64,000 bases of DNA from Candidatus Zhuqueibacterota bacterium (GTDB taxonomy: Bacteria > Zhuqueibacterota > Zhuqueibacteria > Zhuqueibacterales > Geothermadaptataceae), in assembly GCA_030950365.1 (NCBI GenBank), contig JAUZRQ010000095.1:1-64000 (forward strand), given 5' to 3'. The position numbers and the translations under genes were made by a program. The notes beneath the pieces are model-generated. The model was given only the letters and a program-made list of their open reading frames with translations, was not told the DNA's origin and searched no databases. Shown one piece after another: positions 34,907 through 44,159 of the stretch; the first letter of the stretch is position 1, and each line of letters opens with the position of its first letter.

Positions 34907-35557
34907 ATGAGCATCCCATCCGATCTACCCCGCAAAGAGCGGGAAAAACTTCTCCGCCGGCAGGCCATTCTAGATGCGGCAAGCCGTATCTTCGCTCAGA
35001 AAGGCTTTGAGCGGGCCACGCTGGACGAAATCGCCGAAGCGGCCGAATTCGGCAAAGGTACCATTTACAATTATTTCTCCAGCAAAGAGGAGCTGTTTTT
35101 TACCCTGCTGGAAGAAGGCCGACAATATTTTCAGGAGCTGATTCAGCAGGCACTGAACCGCGCCGAAACTGGGCATAAAAAAATCGAACGCTATATTGAT
35201 GTGTGTTTTGAGTTCTTTCGCACGCATGAAAATCATTTCAAAATATTCTCAATCGAAGTGCACCAGCCGATGAACCATTTTTATGGCGACATCCAACAGC
35301 GGCTGCAGACAAACATCGAGGAGAGCATCCAGTTCCTGGCCGATATTCTGCGGCAGGCCATGCAGTCGGGCGAAATTGTGGAAAGCGACGCAAAGCGGCT
35401 GGCGCGAGCGCTACTCGGCCTGATTTACAGTCAGATCTGTGAAGTGATCACCTGTACGCAGGAAAATTTTGACGATTCGGCCAAAATGGTGAAACACATC
35501 TTTCTGCACGGCGTACTCAGACGTGATGCCTCGCCGCCGCCAGCGCGATGCTCCTGA
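34907..35557 (+). CDS. TetR/AcrR family transcriptional repressor
   Basis: A 216-residue regulator. The N-terminal helix-turn-helix is ILDAASRIFAQKGFERATLDEIAEAAEFGKGTIYNYFSSKEEL, the conserved TetR DNA-binding region. The C-terminal ligand domain is variable. I start at ATG 34907 rather than ATG 34868, because the earlier codon lies inside the second operator palindrome. It precedes tolC by 98 bases on the same strand, so it probably represses itself and the efflux operon and is released by a toxic ligand. The ligand is unknown. Confidence 0.92.
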   Translation: MSIPSDLPRKEREKLLRRQAILDAASRIFAQKGFERATLDEIAEAAEFGKGTIYNYFSSKEELFFTLLEEGRQYFQELIQQALNRAETGHKKIERYIDVCFEFFRTHENHFKIFSIEVHQPMNHFYGDIQQRLQTNIEESIQFLADILRQAMQSGEIVESDAKRLARALLGLIYSQICEVITCTQENFDDSAKMVKHIFLHGVLRRDASPPPARCS

Positions 35558-35655
35558 CCATGGCGGCTGTGCTTTACTGGACGACGAACCATTGCAAATG
35601 ACGCCATTCTATAGGACTACGGTCAGAGTGGATTAGACAAAAGGAGAAGCAAGCG

Positions 35656-37020
35656 GTGAATGTCTGGATTCGATATGATGGACCATTTATTGGATTGCTG
35701 TTGATCGTATTCGCGGTCTTGTGGCCGCAGGCGCTCCTGGCACAGCAACCACTGTCGTTGAAGCAGGCCATTGCACTGGCCCTGGAGCGCAACGAAGATA
35801 TTCTCATTGCCAAAACCGATTATGATGCAGCGCGCGCCAGAGTGCGCGAGGCCGTTGCGGACGCGCTGCCGAACATTTCGGCCAATGCGCTGTACATCCG
35901 CAACATACAGCGTCCGGTTTTCTTTTTCCCGAATCCCATCACCGGAGAGCAAACGGCCTTTCGGGTAGGCAATATCAATGCGTTTTCCGCAACAGTCAAC
36001 ATCCAGCAACCGTTGTATCAGGCGGGCAAGGTTGGCCGCGCACTGAAGGTGGCCAAACTCTTTCGCCGCTTTAGCGAAGAGGGCTATCGCGCCACCCGCG
36101 GCGATGTGATTCTGGCCACCATTGACGCCTACTATCAGGTGCTGCTGGCACAAAAGCTGATAAAGGTGAATCGGCAAACTTACGAGCAGGCGCTGGAGCA
36201 TCTGAAGAACGCGCGCCTGCTGTTTCAACAGGGCCAGGTTTCTGAGTTCGATACCCTGCGGGCGTTCGTGGAAACGGTGAATCTGCAGCCACTGGTACTC
36301 AGCGCGGAGAATCGCTACCATATCGCGCTGAACAATTTGAGCGATATCATCGACGCGCCATCGGATCAGCCGCTGACGCTGACGGATTCGCTGGTATATC
36401 GGCCGGAGCCTCTTCCCTCTCTCGAGGACGCCTTCGCCACGGCCATGCAGAAGCGTCCGGAGCTGAACCAGATTACCCTGGAAGCCGAGATGCGCAAGCA
36501 GAACATTGGCATTGTTCGGGCCAATATTCTGCCCAAGCTGTATCTGAACGGCTCATGGCAAACGCAGGCGCAAAGCGACAAATTCGACGCCGGGCCGCAG
36601 GGATTCAAAAACAGTATCAGCGCATCGGTGCAGCTTTCCGTGCCGATATTCGACGGGCTGCGAACCTACGCGCAGATCGATCAGGCGCGGGCGGAGTACC
36701 GCAAGGCCATATACAATCTGGAAAAACTGAAAGAACAAATTCGCCTGCAACTGAAATCGCTGTTGTTCAGTCTCGGAGAAGTCGAAAAAAGCATCGAAGC
36801 GCAACAACAGAACATGGCGCAGGCGCGCCGCGCGCTGGAACTGGCCAACTTGCGCTACCGCGAGGGCCAATCCACCTATCTCGATCTCGGCGACGCACGT
36901 GTGGCGCTGAATCAGGCGCAGTCGAATTACTATCAGTTTGTGTACAACCACCATGTCCTGAAGGCGCAGTTGTACCGCGCCATGGGCGTTTTATCGCAAA
37001 AATTTGAATTCAACCAGTAG
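35656..37020 (+). CDS. TolC-family outer-membrane efflux channel
   Basis: A 454-residue protein starting at GTG 35656 behind AAGGAG. A signal peptide (IGLLLIVFAVLWPQALLAQ) is followed by the repeated helical hairpin domains of outer-membrane efflux proteins, with the pattern LSLKQAIALALERNEDI at the start of repeat one and EDAFATAMQKRPEL in repeat two. It would form the outer-membrane exit duct of the RND pump encoded downstream. The adaptor gene begins 33 bases later. Confidence 0.93.
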   Translation: MNVWIRYDGPFIGLLLIVFAVLWPQALLAQQPLSLKQAIALALERNEDILIAKTDYDAARARVREAVADALPNISANALYIRNIQRPVFFFPNPITGEQTAFRVGNINAFSATVNIQQPLYQAGKVGRALKVAKLFRRFSEEGYRATRGDVILATIDAYYQVLLAQKLIKVNRQTYEQALEHLKNARLLFQQGQVSEFDTLRAFVETVNLQPLVLSAENRYHIALNNLSDIIDAPSDQPLTLTDSLVYRPEPLPSLEDAFATAMQKRPELNQITLEAEMRKQNIGIVRANILPKLYLNGSWQTQAQSDKFDAGPQGFKNSISASVQLSVPIFDGLRTYAQIDQARAEYRKAIYNLEKLKEQIRLQLKSLLFSLGEVEKSIEAQQQNMAQARRALELANLRYREGQSTYLDLGDARVALNQAQSNYYQFVYNHHVLKAQLYRAMGVLSQKFEFNQ

Positions 37021-37053
37021 TGTTGGGGAATAGTACACACCATGGAGCAAGCC

Positions 37054-38139
37054 ATGAAAAAATCCGTTTTGTGGAGCATCCTTGGCATGCTGCTGTTAGC
37101 GGCAGCAGGCGCCACTCTGAATAGCTGTGGTGATGAAACCGGGGCTTCGGACCTGGAATCGTTCTCCATCGGCGACCAGCAGGAAAAGCCGACCAATGTA
37201 GAAGTGCAAGTGGTCAAACCCTCTGACTTCGTGGAATACATCGAAGTGCCTGGGACGGTCGAGGCCGACATTGCCACCACGATCTCCGCCGAAGAAGCTG
37301 GAAAAGTGGTGCGAATCGGCTTTAAGAAAGGCGAGCAGGTGAAACAGGGCGATGTGCTCATCGAGCTCGATAGCGAGGTGTTGCGCAAGACCTATGACGA
37401 GGCACGCGCCGCCTTCGAGTCGGCTCGGATTCGCTACGAGCGCCAGAAAAACCTGTTCGAGCAGAATGCCATTTCCGAACAGCAGTATCTGGATAGCAAA
37501 TATGCGTTCGAGCGTGCCGAAGCCGCCATGCAGGCGCTGAAGGCGCGGCTGGATAAAATTGCCATTCGCAGCCCGATTGCGGGCATTCTGGACAATCGCT
37601 ATGTGGACCTCGGCGAATTCGTTTCGCCGGGCATGCGCGTGGCGGAGGTCATCAAAATCGATTTTGTCAGGGTGGTCGCCGGGGTGCCGGAACGCTACAT
37701 TACCGACATCCGCATGGATTCACCGGTGATCACCAGCATCGACATTCTGGGCGATCGCACCTTTCCGGGCAAAATCACGTTCATCGGCTCGACCATCAAT
37801 CCGCAGAGCCGCACGTTTCCGGTGGAAGTGCGCATTCGTAACCGCGATGGCCTGATCAAGCCCAACATGCTGGCCCGGCTGCACATCGTGCGCGAGACCT
37901 ACACCAACGGCATCGTGGTGCCGCGGGATGTGCTGATCGAAACCGAGATCGGCAAGCAGGTGTTTGTGGCTGAAAATGGCCTTGCCAAAGCCAAAAAGGT
38001 GGAAATTGTTGCCAGTTCGAGCAATCAGGTGCTCATTCGCGGCGAGGTGCAATTTGGCGATCGGTTGATCGTTCGCGGCCACCGCGAGCTTGTGGATGGC
38101 GAGCGCATCGCCGTGCAAAACGAAAACAGCGCGCAATGA
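37054..38139 (+). CDS. RND efflux periplasmic adaptor (HlyD/AcrA family), lipoprotein
   Basis: A 361-residue protein. The signal ends in a lipobox-like LNSC, so it is probably anchored by lipid in the inner membrane. The biotinyl-lipoyl-like halves (VVRIGFKKGEQVKQGDVLIELD and RSPIAGILDNRYVDLGEFV) flank a coiled-coil hairpin. A beta-barrel and a membrane-proximal domain follow. ATG 37054 has GGAG eight bases before it; the upstream in-frame ATG at 37042 is less likely. It links the TolC channel to the RND pump. Confidence 0.93.
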   Translation: MKKSVLWSILGMLLLAAAGATLNSCGDETGASDLESFSIGDQQEKPTNVEVQVVKPSDFVEYIEVPGTVEADIATTISAEEAGKVVRIGFKKGEQVKQGDVLIELDSEVLRKTYDEARAAFESARIRYERQKNLFEQNAISEQQYLDSKYAFERAEAAMQALKARLDKIAIRSPIAGILDNRYVDLGEFVSPGMRVAEVIKIDFVRVVAGVPERYITDIRMDSPVITSIDILGDRTFPGKITFIGSTINPQSRTFPVEVRIRNRDGLIKPNMLARLHIVRETYTNGIVVPRDVLIETEIGKQVFVAENGLAKAKKVEIVASSSNQVLIRGEVQFGDRLIVRGHRELVDGERIAVQNENSAQ

Positions 38140-38167
38140 CGTACGATTCAGCGATTGAGGACAAACC

Positions 38168-41100
38168 ATGAAGTTGACGCGATTTTCATTGCTCCATAAA
38201 CCGGTGATTTTCATTTTGATGACCATCCTCATCATTCTGGGGCTACGCTCCTACACCAGTTTGCCCCGTGAGGCCTCCCCCAGCATCACCATTCCGATGG
38301 TGGTGGTCACCACAACCTATTTCGGTGTGGCTCCTGGCGATATCGAAACCTTGATCACGCAGCGCATCGAAAAAAAGCTCAAGGAAATCACCGAGATCAA
38401 AGAAATCCGCTCCACCTCGGCCGAAGGATTTTCGTCCATCCAGGCCGAGTTTAATCCGGATATCGATATCGACGAAGCCGTGCAAAAAGTTCGCGAAAAA
38501 GTCGATCTCGCGCGGCCGGAATTGCCGGAAGACGCCGACGATCCGGTTATTTCGGAAATCAATTTCTCCGATTTTCCCATCATGCTGGTGAACATTTCCG
38601 GTGATTACGGACTGGTACGGCTGAAGAAGATCGCCGAAGACCTCGAGGAGATCTTCGAAACCGTACCCGGGGTGCTGGATGTCAAAATCACCGGCGGGCT
38701 GGAACGCGAGGTCAAGATCAATGTCGATCTGGACCGCATGAAGTATTACGGCATCTCGTTCAAAAAAATCATCGATGCCGTACGCGATGAGAACACCAAC
38801 ATCCCTGGCGGCGCGGTCGAAGTGGGGCGACTCAAATACACCGTGCGCGTGCCCGGGGAATTCAACGATCCAAGCGAGATCAACGATATCATCGTGAAAG
38901 TGGTGGACGGCAGGCCCATTTACATCAAGGATGTGGCCACGGTGGAATTCGGCTTCAAAGATCGCACCAGCTATGCGCGCCAGAACGGCGTCGAATGCAT
39001 CACCTTGAGCGTGGTGAAGCGCTCCGGCGAAAACATCATTCAGGTGGCTGACGGCGTCAAGGCGAAGATCCAGGAAGTGTTGCCCACCCTGCCCCCCGGC
39101 ACGCGGATCGACATCCTCGCCGATCAGTCGAAAATGATTCACCGCATGGTTAACGAGCTGGAAAACAACATTATTTCCGGTCTGATTCTGGTCGTCAGCG
39201 TGCTATTTCTGTTTCTGGGCTTTCGCAATTCCGTACTGGTGGCCGTCTCCATCCCGCTGTCCATGCTGATTTCATTCATCGTGATCCAGGCCATGGGCTA
39301 CACTCTCAATATGGTGGTGCTGTTCAGCCTGATTCTGGCGCTGGGCATGCTGGTGGACAACGCCATCGTCATTGTCGAAAATATCTACCGGCACCGTGAA
39401 GAAGGCTACCCGCTGCTGGAAGCCGCTTACAAAGGCACCAAGGAAGTCGGCGCGGCCATCGTGGCCAGCACGATCACCACCCTGTGCGCTTTTGCGCCCA
39501 TGCTGTTCTGGCCGGGCATCATGGGTGAATTCATGCGCTTCCTCCCCATTACCCTGATCATCACCCTGGCCAGCAGCCTGTTTGTGGCCATCGTATTTAA
39601 TCCAGTGCTTGCCGGCCAGTTTATGAAGCTGAGCGCCAAACAGGGTCACCGCCGCGTGGATCATCTGCTCAACCGGGTAATCGCCGCTTACGAGAAAACC
39701 CTACGCTATGCGTTGACTCATGGCAAGCTGACCATTCTGGGCTCATTTGCTGTTCTGATTTTCATCATGATTCTTTATGGCTTTCTCGGCAAGGGCGTGG
39801 AATTTTTCCCGGATGTGGATCCACAGCAGATTTATGTGGAAGTGACCGCACCGATCGGTACGAACATTGAGGAGTCCAACGCCATCGTCAAGCAAATCGA
39901 AGAAAAATTGCCGCCGTTTCTGGGCGATGTGAAGAGCTATACGGCCAACGTTGGCTTCTCCATGCAGGTGCGACCGTCGGAAGGCGGCGGGGGCGGAACG
40001 CCGCACAAAAGCCGCGTGACCATTGATTTCGTGGACAGGGAGTACCGCAAACAATCGTCCAAGCTCACCATGGAGCAAATCCGCGAAGCCATCAGCCGCA
40101 TCCCCGGGGCCCGCATCGATGTGGAAAAGCAGCGTATGGGACCGCCCACCGGGCCACCGGTCAATATTGAAATCGCCGGCGAGGACTTCGAGACCCTGGG
40201 CGAACTTGCGCGCCGGGTGCGCCAGCGCATCCGCAACATACCCGGTCTGGTGGATTTGCGCGATGACTACGACACCGGTCGCCCGGAATTGCGCGTGGTG
40301 ATCGACCGCGAAAAGGCGAACCTGTACAATTTGAACACGGCCAAAATCGCGCGCACCATACGGACGGCCATCAACGGCACCAAGGCCACAAAATACCGCG
40401 TGAACGAAGACGAATACGACATCCGCGTGCGGCTCGATGAAAAGTGGCGGCAATCTCTGAAGCAACTGGAGCAACTGGTGATTTTTCACGAGGGCAAGCA
40501 GATTCCGATCACCTCGGTGGCGCATTTTGAAATGCGCGGTGGGCTGGCCAACATCAATCGCAAAGATCTGAAACGGGTGGTCACGATTTCCGGAAATGTG
40601 CAGGGCCGCCTGGCCAATGATGTGCTCAACGATGTGCAGCGCACGCTGAAATCCTTCGACCTGCCAACGGGCTATTCCATCGCTTATACCGGCGAGAATG
40701 AAGATCAGGAAGAAAGCAAGGCGTTTCTCAGCAACGCTTTTCTCATCGCTCTTCTGCTGATTTTCCTGGTGCTGGTGTATGAATTCAATTCCGTGGCCAC
40801 GCCGTTTGTCATTATGCTTTCGGTGGTGCTATCGCTGATCGGCGTGCTGCTGGGGCTGATGGTCACGCGGCTGCCCTTTGGCATCATCATGACCGGCATC
40901 GGCGTGATTTCGCTGGCGGGCGTGGTGGTCAACAACGCCATCGTGCTGCTGGATTACACCCTGCAACTTCGCGCTCAGGGCCTGTCCAAATATGACGCCA
41001 TCATCAAAGCGGGCAAAACGCGTTTTCGTCCGGTGCTGCTCACGGCCATTACCACCATTCTCGGCCTCATCCCGCTGACCACCGGCCTGAGCTTCGATTT

Positions 41101-41329
41101 CTTCTCGGGCAAAATGAATTATGGCGGCGAGAGCTCGCAATGGTGGGGCCCCATGGGCGTTGCTGTGATCTTCGGCCTGGCATTCGCCACATTTTTAACC
41201 CTGGTCGTGGTTCCCGTGGCTTATTCCATTCTGGATAGCGTGTCGGAGCGCGTGCGCGCGTTGGTGGGGATCAAAAAGCAGGAACTGGAAGAAAGCTCAC
41301 TCAAAGCGCTGCCTGAAAGCAAGGCCTGA
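38168..41329 (+). CDS. RND efflux pump inner-membrane transporter (AcrB/MexF-like)
   Basis: A 1053-residue proton-driven exporter. It has the two-fold RND plan: helix 1, a large periplasmic loop, helices 2-6 with LALGMLVDNAIVIVENIYRH (the proton-relay Asp motif), then a second half repeating the order with GVISLAGVVVNNAIVLLDYT. Length is typical. ATG follows TTGAGGA. A Gly-rich loop (RPSEGGGGGTPHK) in the second periplasmic domain stands out. Substrates may be drugs, bile-like compounds, dyes or metals; the sequence does not decide, though the sequence style is of the hydrophobe/amphiphile group rather than the metal group. Confidence 0.95.
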   Translation: MKLTRFSLLHKPVIFILMTILIILGLRSYTSLPREASPSITIPMVVVTTTYFGVAPGDIETLITQRIEKKLKEITEIKEIRSTSAEGFSSIQAEFNPDIDIDEAVQKVREKVDLARPELPEDADDPVISEINFSDFPIMLVNISGDYGLVRLKKIAEDLEEIFETVPGVLDVKITGGLEREVKINVDLDRMKYYGISFKKIIDAVRDENTNIPGGAVEVGRLKYTVRVPGEFNDPSEINDIIVKVVDGRPIYIKDVATVEFGFKDRTSYARQNGVECITLSVVKRSGENIIQVADGVKAKIQEVLPTLPPGTRIDILADQSKMIHRMVNELENNIISGLILVVSVLFLFLGFRNSVLVAVSIPLSMLISFIVIQAMGYTLNMVVLFSLILALGMLVDNAIVIVENIYRHREEGYPLLEAAYKGTKEVGAAIVASTITTLCAFAPMLFWPGIMGEFMRFLPITLIITLASSLFVAIVFNPVLAGQFMKLSAKQGHRRVDHLLNRVIAAYEKTLRYALTHGKLTILGSFAVLIFIMILYGFLGKGVEFFPDVDPQQIYVEVTAPIGTNIEESNAIVKQIEEKLPPFLGDVKSYTANVGFSMQVRPSEGGGGGTPHKSRVTIDFVDREYRKQSSKLTMEQIREAISRIPGARIDVEKQRMGPPTGPPVNIEIAGEDFETLGELARRVRQRIRNIPGLVDLRDDYDTGRPELRVVIDREKANLYNLNTAKIARTIRTAINGTKATKYRVNEDEYDIRVRLDEKWRQSLKQLEQLVIFHEGKQIPITSVAHFEMRGGLANINRKDLKRVVTISGNVQGRLANDVLNDVQRTLKSFDLPTGYSIAYTGENEDQEESKAFLSNAFLIALLLIFLVLVYEFNSVATPFVIMLSVVLSLIGVLLGLMVTRLPFGIIMTGIGVISLAGVVVNNAIVLLDYTLQLRAQGLSKYDAIIKAGKTRFRPVLLTAITTILGLIPLTTGLSFDFFSGKMNYGGESSQWWGPMGVAVIFGLAFATFLTLVVVPVAYSILDSVSERVRALVGIKKQELEESSLKALPESKA

Positions 41330-41368
41330 TTTACAGCTACGAAAAACACAAGGCACCTCTAAACATAT

Positions 41369-41389
41369 CAGGCACCTGAGAGGTGCCTG
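41369..41389 (+). terminator. Terminator of the efflux operon
   Basis: CAGGCACCT, a GAG loop and AGGTGCCTG, followed by TTGTTTCTTTG, 40 bases after the RND stop. Confidence 0.8.
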
Positions 41390-41447
41390 TTGTTTCTTTG
41401 ATTACCCTTCGTAACAATTCAGCCCTATCTACAAGCTATAATTAGGA

Positions 41448-41495
41448 CCCGTCATTGTGAGCCTTCGCCGGCTGGCGGATCCTCGCAATGACGGG
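41448..41495. repeat. GTCATTGCGAG-type palindromic repeat
   Basis: Arms CCCGTCATTGTGAG and CTCGCAATGACGGG pair with one wobble over 14 bases. The sequence matches the widespread GTCATTGCGAG intergenic element of many bacteria. It lies between convergent genes. Confidence 0.65.
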
Positions 41496-41553
41496 TGAAT
41501 GCCGAATTCGTTCTTTACAGGTGAATAGTGACTGCCCTTCTTTTCAATCCTAA

Positions 41554-42813
41554 TTACTTCATATCGAATCCCAATTGGCTCAGCATACTCAGGAGATGCT
41601 CACCACTGGCCGGCAGGCTGGACAGAATGCGGGCCTTGTTTTCCACCAGCCATGGGTTCTGGCTGACGCCACTGCGCACGCGGTCATCCATCCCATTGAT
41701 CATCCGCCATTCGCTGACGAATTGTTGGTTGTATTCGGCGAACCGATCCAGTGAACTACCTTGCTTAAGGTGATCATAGATCAGATCGGTGAGCATGGCC
41801 GCCTCGCGAAAACCAATGTTCATGCTCTGAATGCCGGCCGGGCTGGTCATGTGCACGGCGTCACCGGCCAGCCAGACCCGCCCCTGACCGAAACGGTCCG
41901 CCAGCCGTTTTTCGAACCGCACCACAATGCGCCAGCTGATTTCCTCAGGCTCGGCCGTAAACCAGCTCGCACGCTCTTTGAGCAATTGATGGAAACGTTC
42001 CATCGATAGCGCCGGGAATGGGCTGGATGCCATGCTGATGGCCTGCCGTTCCTTCTGCCGGCTTTCTTCGTCGTGCACCTCTTCTTTGATTTCGAAGCTC
42101 CAGCGGCAAAATTGATCAGGCAACGGCCAGAGCACGTTCATGGTGTCCTGGGTGAGGTCCAGGCGCATCTCATAGTCCAGAGCTTGCCGGCATTTAAACT
42201 CAAACACGGCAAAATGCTGGGTATCGCCCACCATCTCGAAAGGTATCTGCAATATGCGCCGGACAAAAGACCGGTGTCCGTCCGCTCCGATGACCAGGGG
42301 TACCTTTACTTTTTCCGATTTGGCTACCACCCACTCAGTGTGAGCAATGGCATATCCCAGGGAGATCTTTTCGAGTTTATCAATGCCCACCTCAACGCCG
42401 TCATCCAGTTGCTGCAAATGCGATACTTCATGATTCCACAGGACCTTGATTCCCTTTTTATTCAAGGCGGTTTCCAGAATCTCTTCCAGCCTGGCCTGTT
42501 CCATGGTGATCAAATACGGAATGTCCGGATCAATTTCCTCCAGATTGATTTCGGCCCGCTTATCCGATTGATCAAAAATTTCCACTTTCTGGATTTTGCG
42601 CCCGTGCTGAACCACTTCATCAAACAGGCCCAGGTCCTTGAGTAGCCGCAAACTCATCACATGCAGTCCCAGGGCATAACTGTGGGCGGCCCGCCGCCAG
42701 TCTTTATCCACAATCATCACCGATACATCGCGGTGCGCCAGATTCAACGCTGTGAACAGGCCAACAGGGCCAGCGCCGACGACCACAACATCCGGATGGC
42801 TCTTCCCAAACAT
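41554..42813 (-). CDS. FAD-dependent monooxygenase (aromatic hydroxylase type)
   Basis: A 419-residue flavoprotein. It has the Rossmann motif VVVGAGPVGLFTALNLA near the start, the middle GADGHRSFVRR (DG motif) and LAGDAVHMTSPAGIQSMN (GD motif), which together define the PHBH/TfdB group of NADPH-dependent hydroxylases. Substrates are usually aromatic or polyketide-like; none can be named. ATG 42813 follows GGGAGG with a 7-base spacer; a GTG at 42828 overlaps that ribosome site and is rejected. No neighbouring catabolic genes are seen. It is convergent with the efflux operon. Confidence 0.88.
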   Translation of the reverse strand: MFGKSHPDVVVVGAGPVGLFTALNLAHRDVSVMIVDKDWRRAAHSYALGLHVMSLRLLKDLGLFDEVVQHGRKIQKVEIFDQSDKRAEINLEEIDPDIPYLITMEQARLEEILETALNKKGIKVLWNHEVSHLQQLDDGVEVGIDKLEKISLGYAIAHTEWVVAKSEKVKVPLVIGADGHRSFVRRILQIPFEMVGDTQHFAVFEFKCRQALDYEMRLDLTQDTMNVLWPLPDQFCRWSFEIKEEVHDEESRQKERQAISMASSPFPALSMERFHQLLKERASWFTAEPEEISWRIVVRFEKRLADRFGQGRVWLAGDAVHMTSPAGIQSMNIGFREAAMLTDLIYDHLKQGSSLDRFAEYNQQFVSEWRMINGMDDRVRSGVSQNPWLVENKARILSSLPASGEHLLSMLSQLGFDMK

Positions 42814-43028
42814 AGCGATTCCTCCCACATTTCATCATCGTTAACAGTTCACACCAGATCTACCATGTCAGCCTTTTCACCTTCCGCTTATCACCTCCTA
42901 ACGGGCAATCCATTGCTCTGCTTTTGCCCTCGCGCAACCATCGTGTGAGGACCTCTCTATTTAATTTAACCGCACGATATCCGGTTTGGTTTGTTCTATC
43001 ATGATATACTGCGTTTGGCCCCCAAATT

Positions 43029-43934
43029 CTATCGCTTCACCAGCAGAGGACGCATTTTCCGTCCGGTTTCGCTGTACAGGACGGCAAAATACCGGCCTGT
43101 GGCGACCGGCAGCTTTGATCGGGACTGACCATCCCAAAGAAATACGCTCTGGCCGGGCGCCAACATGCCGCTGTGCAAGGTGATCACCTTCTGACCGAGC
43201 AAATTGAAAATCGTCAATTGGGCTTGCTGGCGTGTTTTTATTTGCACAATGATGCGGGTCGCACCACTTGCATCGCGGCTGACGAACAGCTCCGGTTCAT
43301 CCAGATGCGAGCGATTAAGCCTGTCGGCAACCGAAACCGGTCCGGTGTACTTGACGATCGCCCTGATGGCAAATTCCAGATCAACGGTTTGCCAGCGATT
43401 GAGCGGTGGAATGATGTGCACAAAACTGTGGCCTTGCGAGCCCCGGGAGACCACCAGCGCCTCCATTTGGCCGGATAGCCAGAAATCGCCGCTCCAGTTT
43501 CGGCTCCAGGCGCTGTCCCGCAAATCCACGGTTTTCCAGTTCGGGAACATATCGTCGGCTGAGCGAATGGGAACCCGGAGGGGGGCGAGCTTATCTCCGG
43601 GCGTGGTATCGGGCCTTGAGGCGCGCAACTGAAAGGTCAACTCGAAATTCGGCGGCGGCTTCAGTGTGGGCACAAATAAAAACTGCAGCTCCAGCCAATC
43701 ATACCGCCGGCCGGCTTCCGGCGAGAAATACACCGCTGCATCATCCACATCGCCGGTGAATGCCACACCAAGCGTTTCGATTTTCGCCGGATGAAAATAG
43801 GATAAGGTGTCGATCTGAGATAGGCCTGGAGCCGACTGGATAAACATCAGGATGGGCAGGAACCACTTCTGTAGCCAGGAATGGCCTCCTTCATCGAGCC
43901 TACGCGCCAGCATGTTTGAAAGGGCCGATCGCAT
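43029..43934 (-). CDS. Secreted protein with T9SS-type sorting domain
   Basis: About 301 residues. After a hydrophobic export segment (WFLPILMFIQSAPGLSQ) comes a beta-rich region of unknown family. The C-terminal 85 residues (IVQIKTRQQAQLTIFNLLGQKV...LPVATGRYFAVLYSETGRKMRPLLVKR) are a sorting domain of the kind cut and attached by T9SS. The annotated start leaves a long N-region of some 25 residues; an internal AAGGAGG near 43890 hints that translation may begin later, but no ordinary start codon is placed well. It has no operon partner. Confidence 0.75.
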   Translation of the reverse strand: MRSALSNMLARRLDEGGHSWLQKWFLPILMFIQSAPGLSQIDTLSYFHPAKIETLGVAFTGDVDDAAVYFSPEAGRRYDWLELQFLFVPTLKPPPNFELTFQLRASRPDTTPGDKLAPLRVPIRSADDMFPNWKTVDLRDSAWSRNWSGDFWLSGQMEALVVSRGSQGHSFVHIIPPLNRWQTVDLEFAIRAIVKYTGPVSVADRLNRSHLDEPELFVSRDASGATRIIVQIKTRQQAQLTIFNLLGQKVITLHSGMLAPGQSVFLWDGQSRSKLPVATGRYFAVLYSETGRKMRPLLVKR

Positions 43935-44098
43935 TTCACGCCCCTTACTTTGGAACTCCCCCTGCCCTAAGTCGATTTATGGCCGTAACCAGTATGATTT
44001 TTCATGCCGGAAACATCATGAAGGCGCATCAACATTTTAGTAAAAATTTTTTAAAATGGCAAGTATTTCCCCGTTTTCCACGCAATTTCGATAAAAAA

Positions 44099-44138
44099 GC
44101 CCCGACCGGCTACAGCGTAAGTGGTAGCCAGTCGGGGC
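44099..44138 (-). terminator. Terminator of the ABC exporter genes
   Basis: A stem of 14 pairs with one C/A mismatch (GCCCCGAC... and GTCGGGGC) lies 22 bases after the permease stop. On the minus strand it runs into TTTTTTAT. Confidence 0.85.
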
Positions 44139-44159
44139 AATATCGTTCTGCAATCCGGC

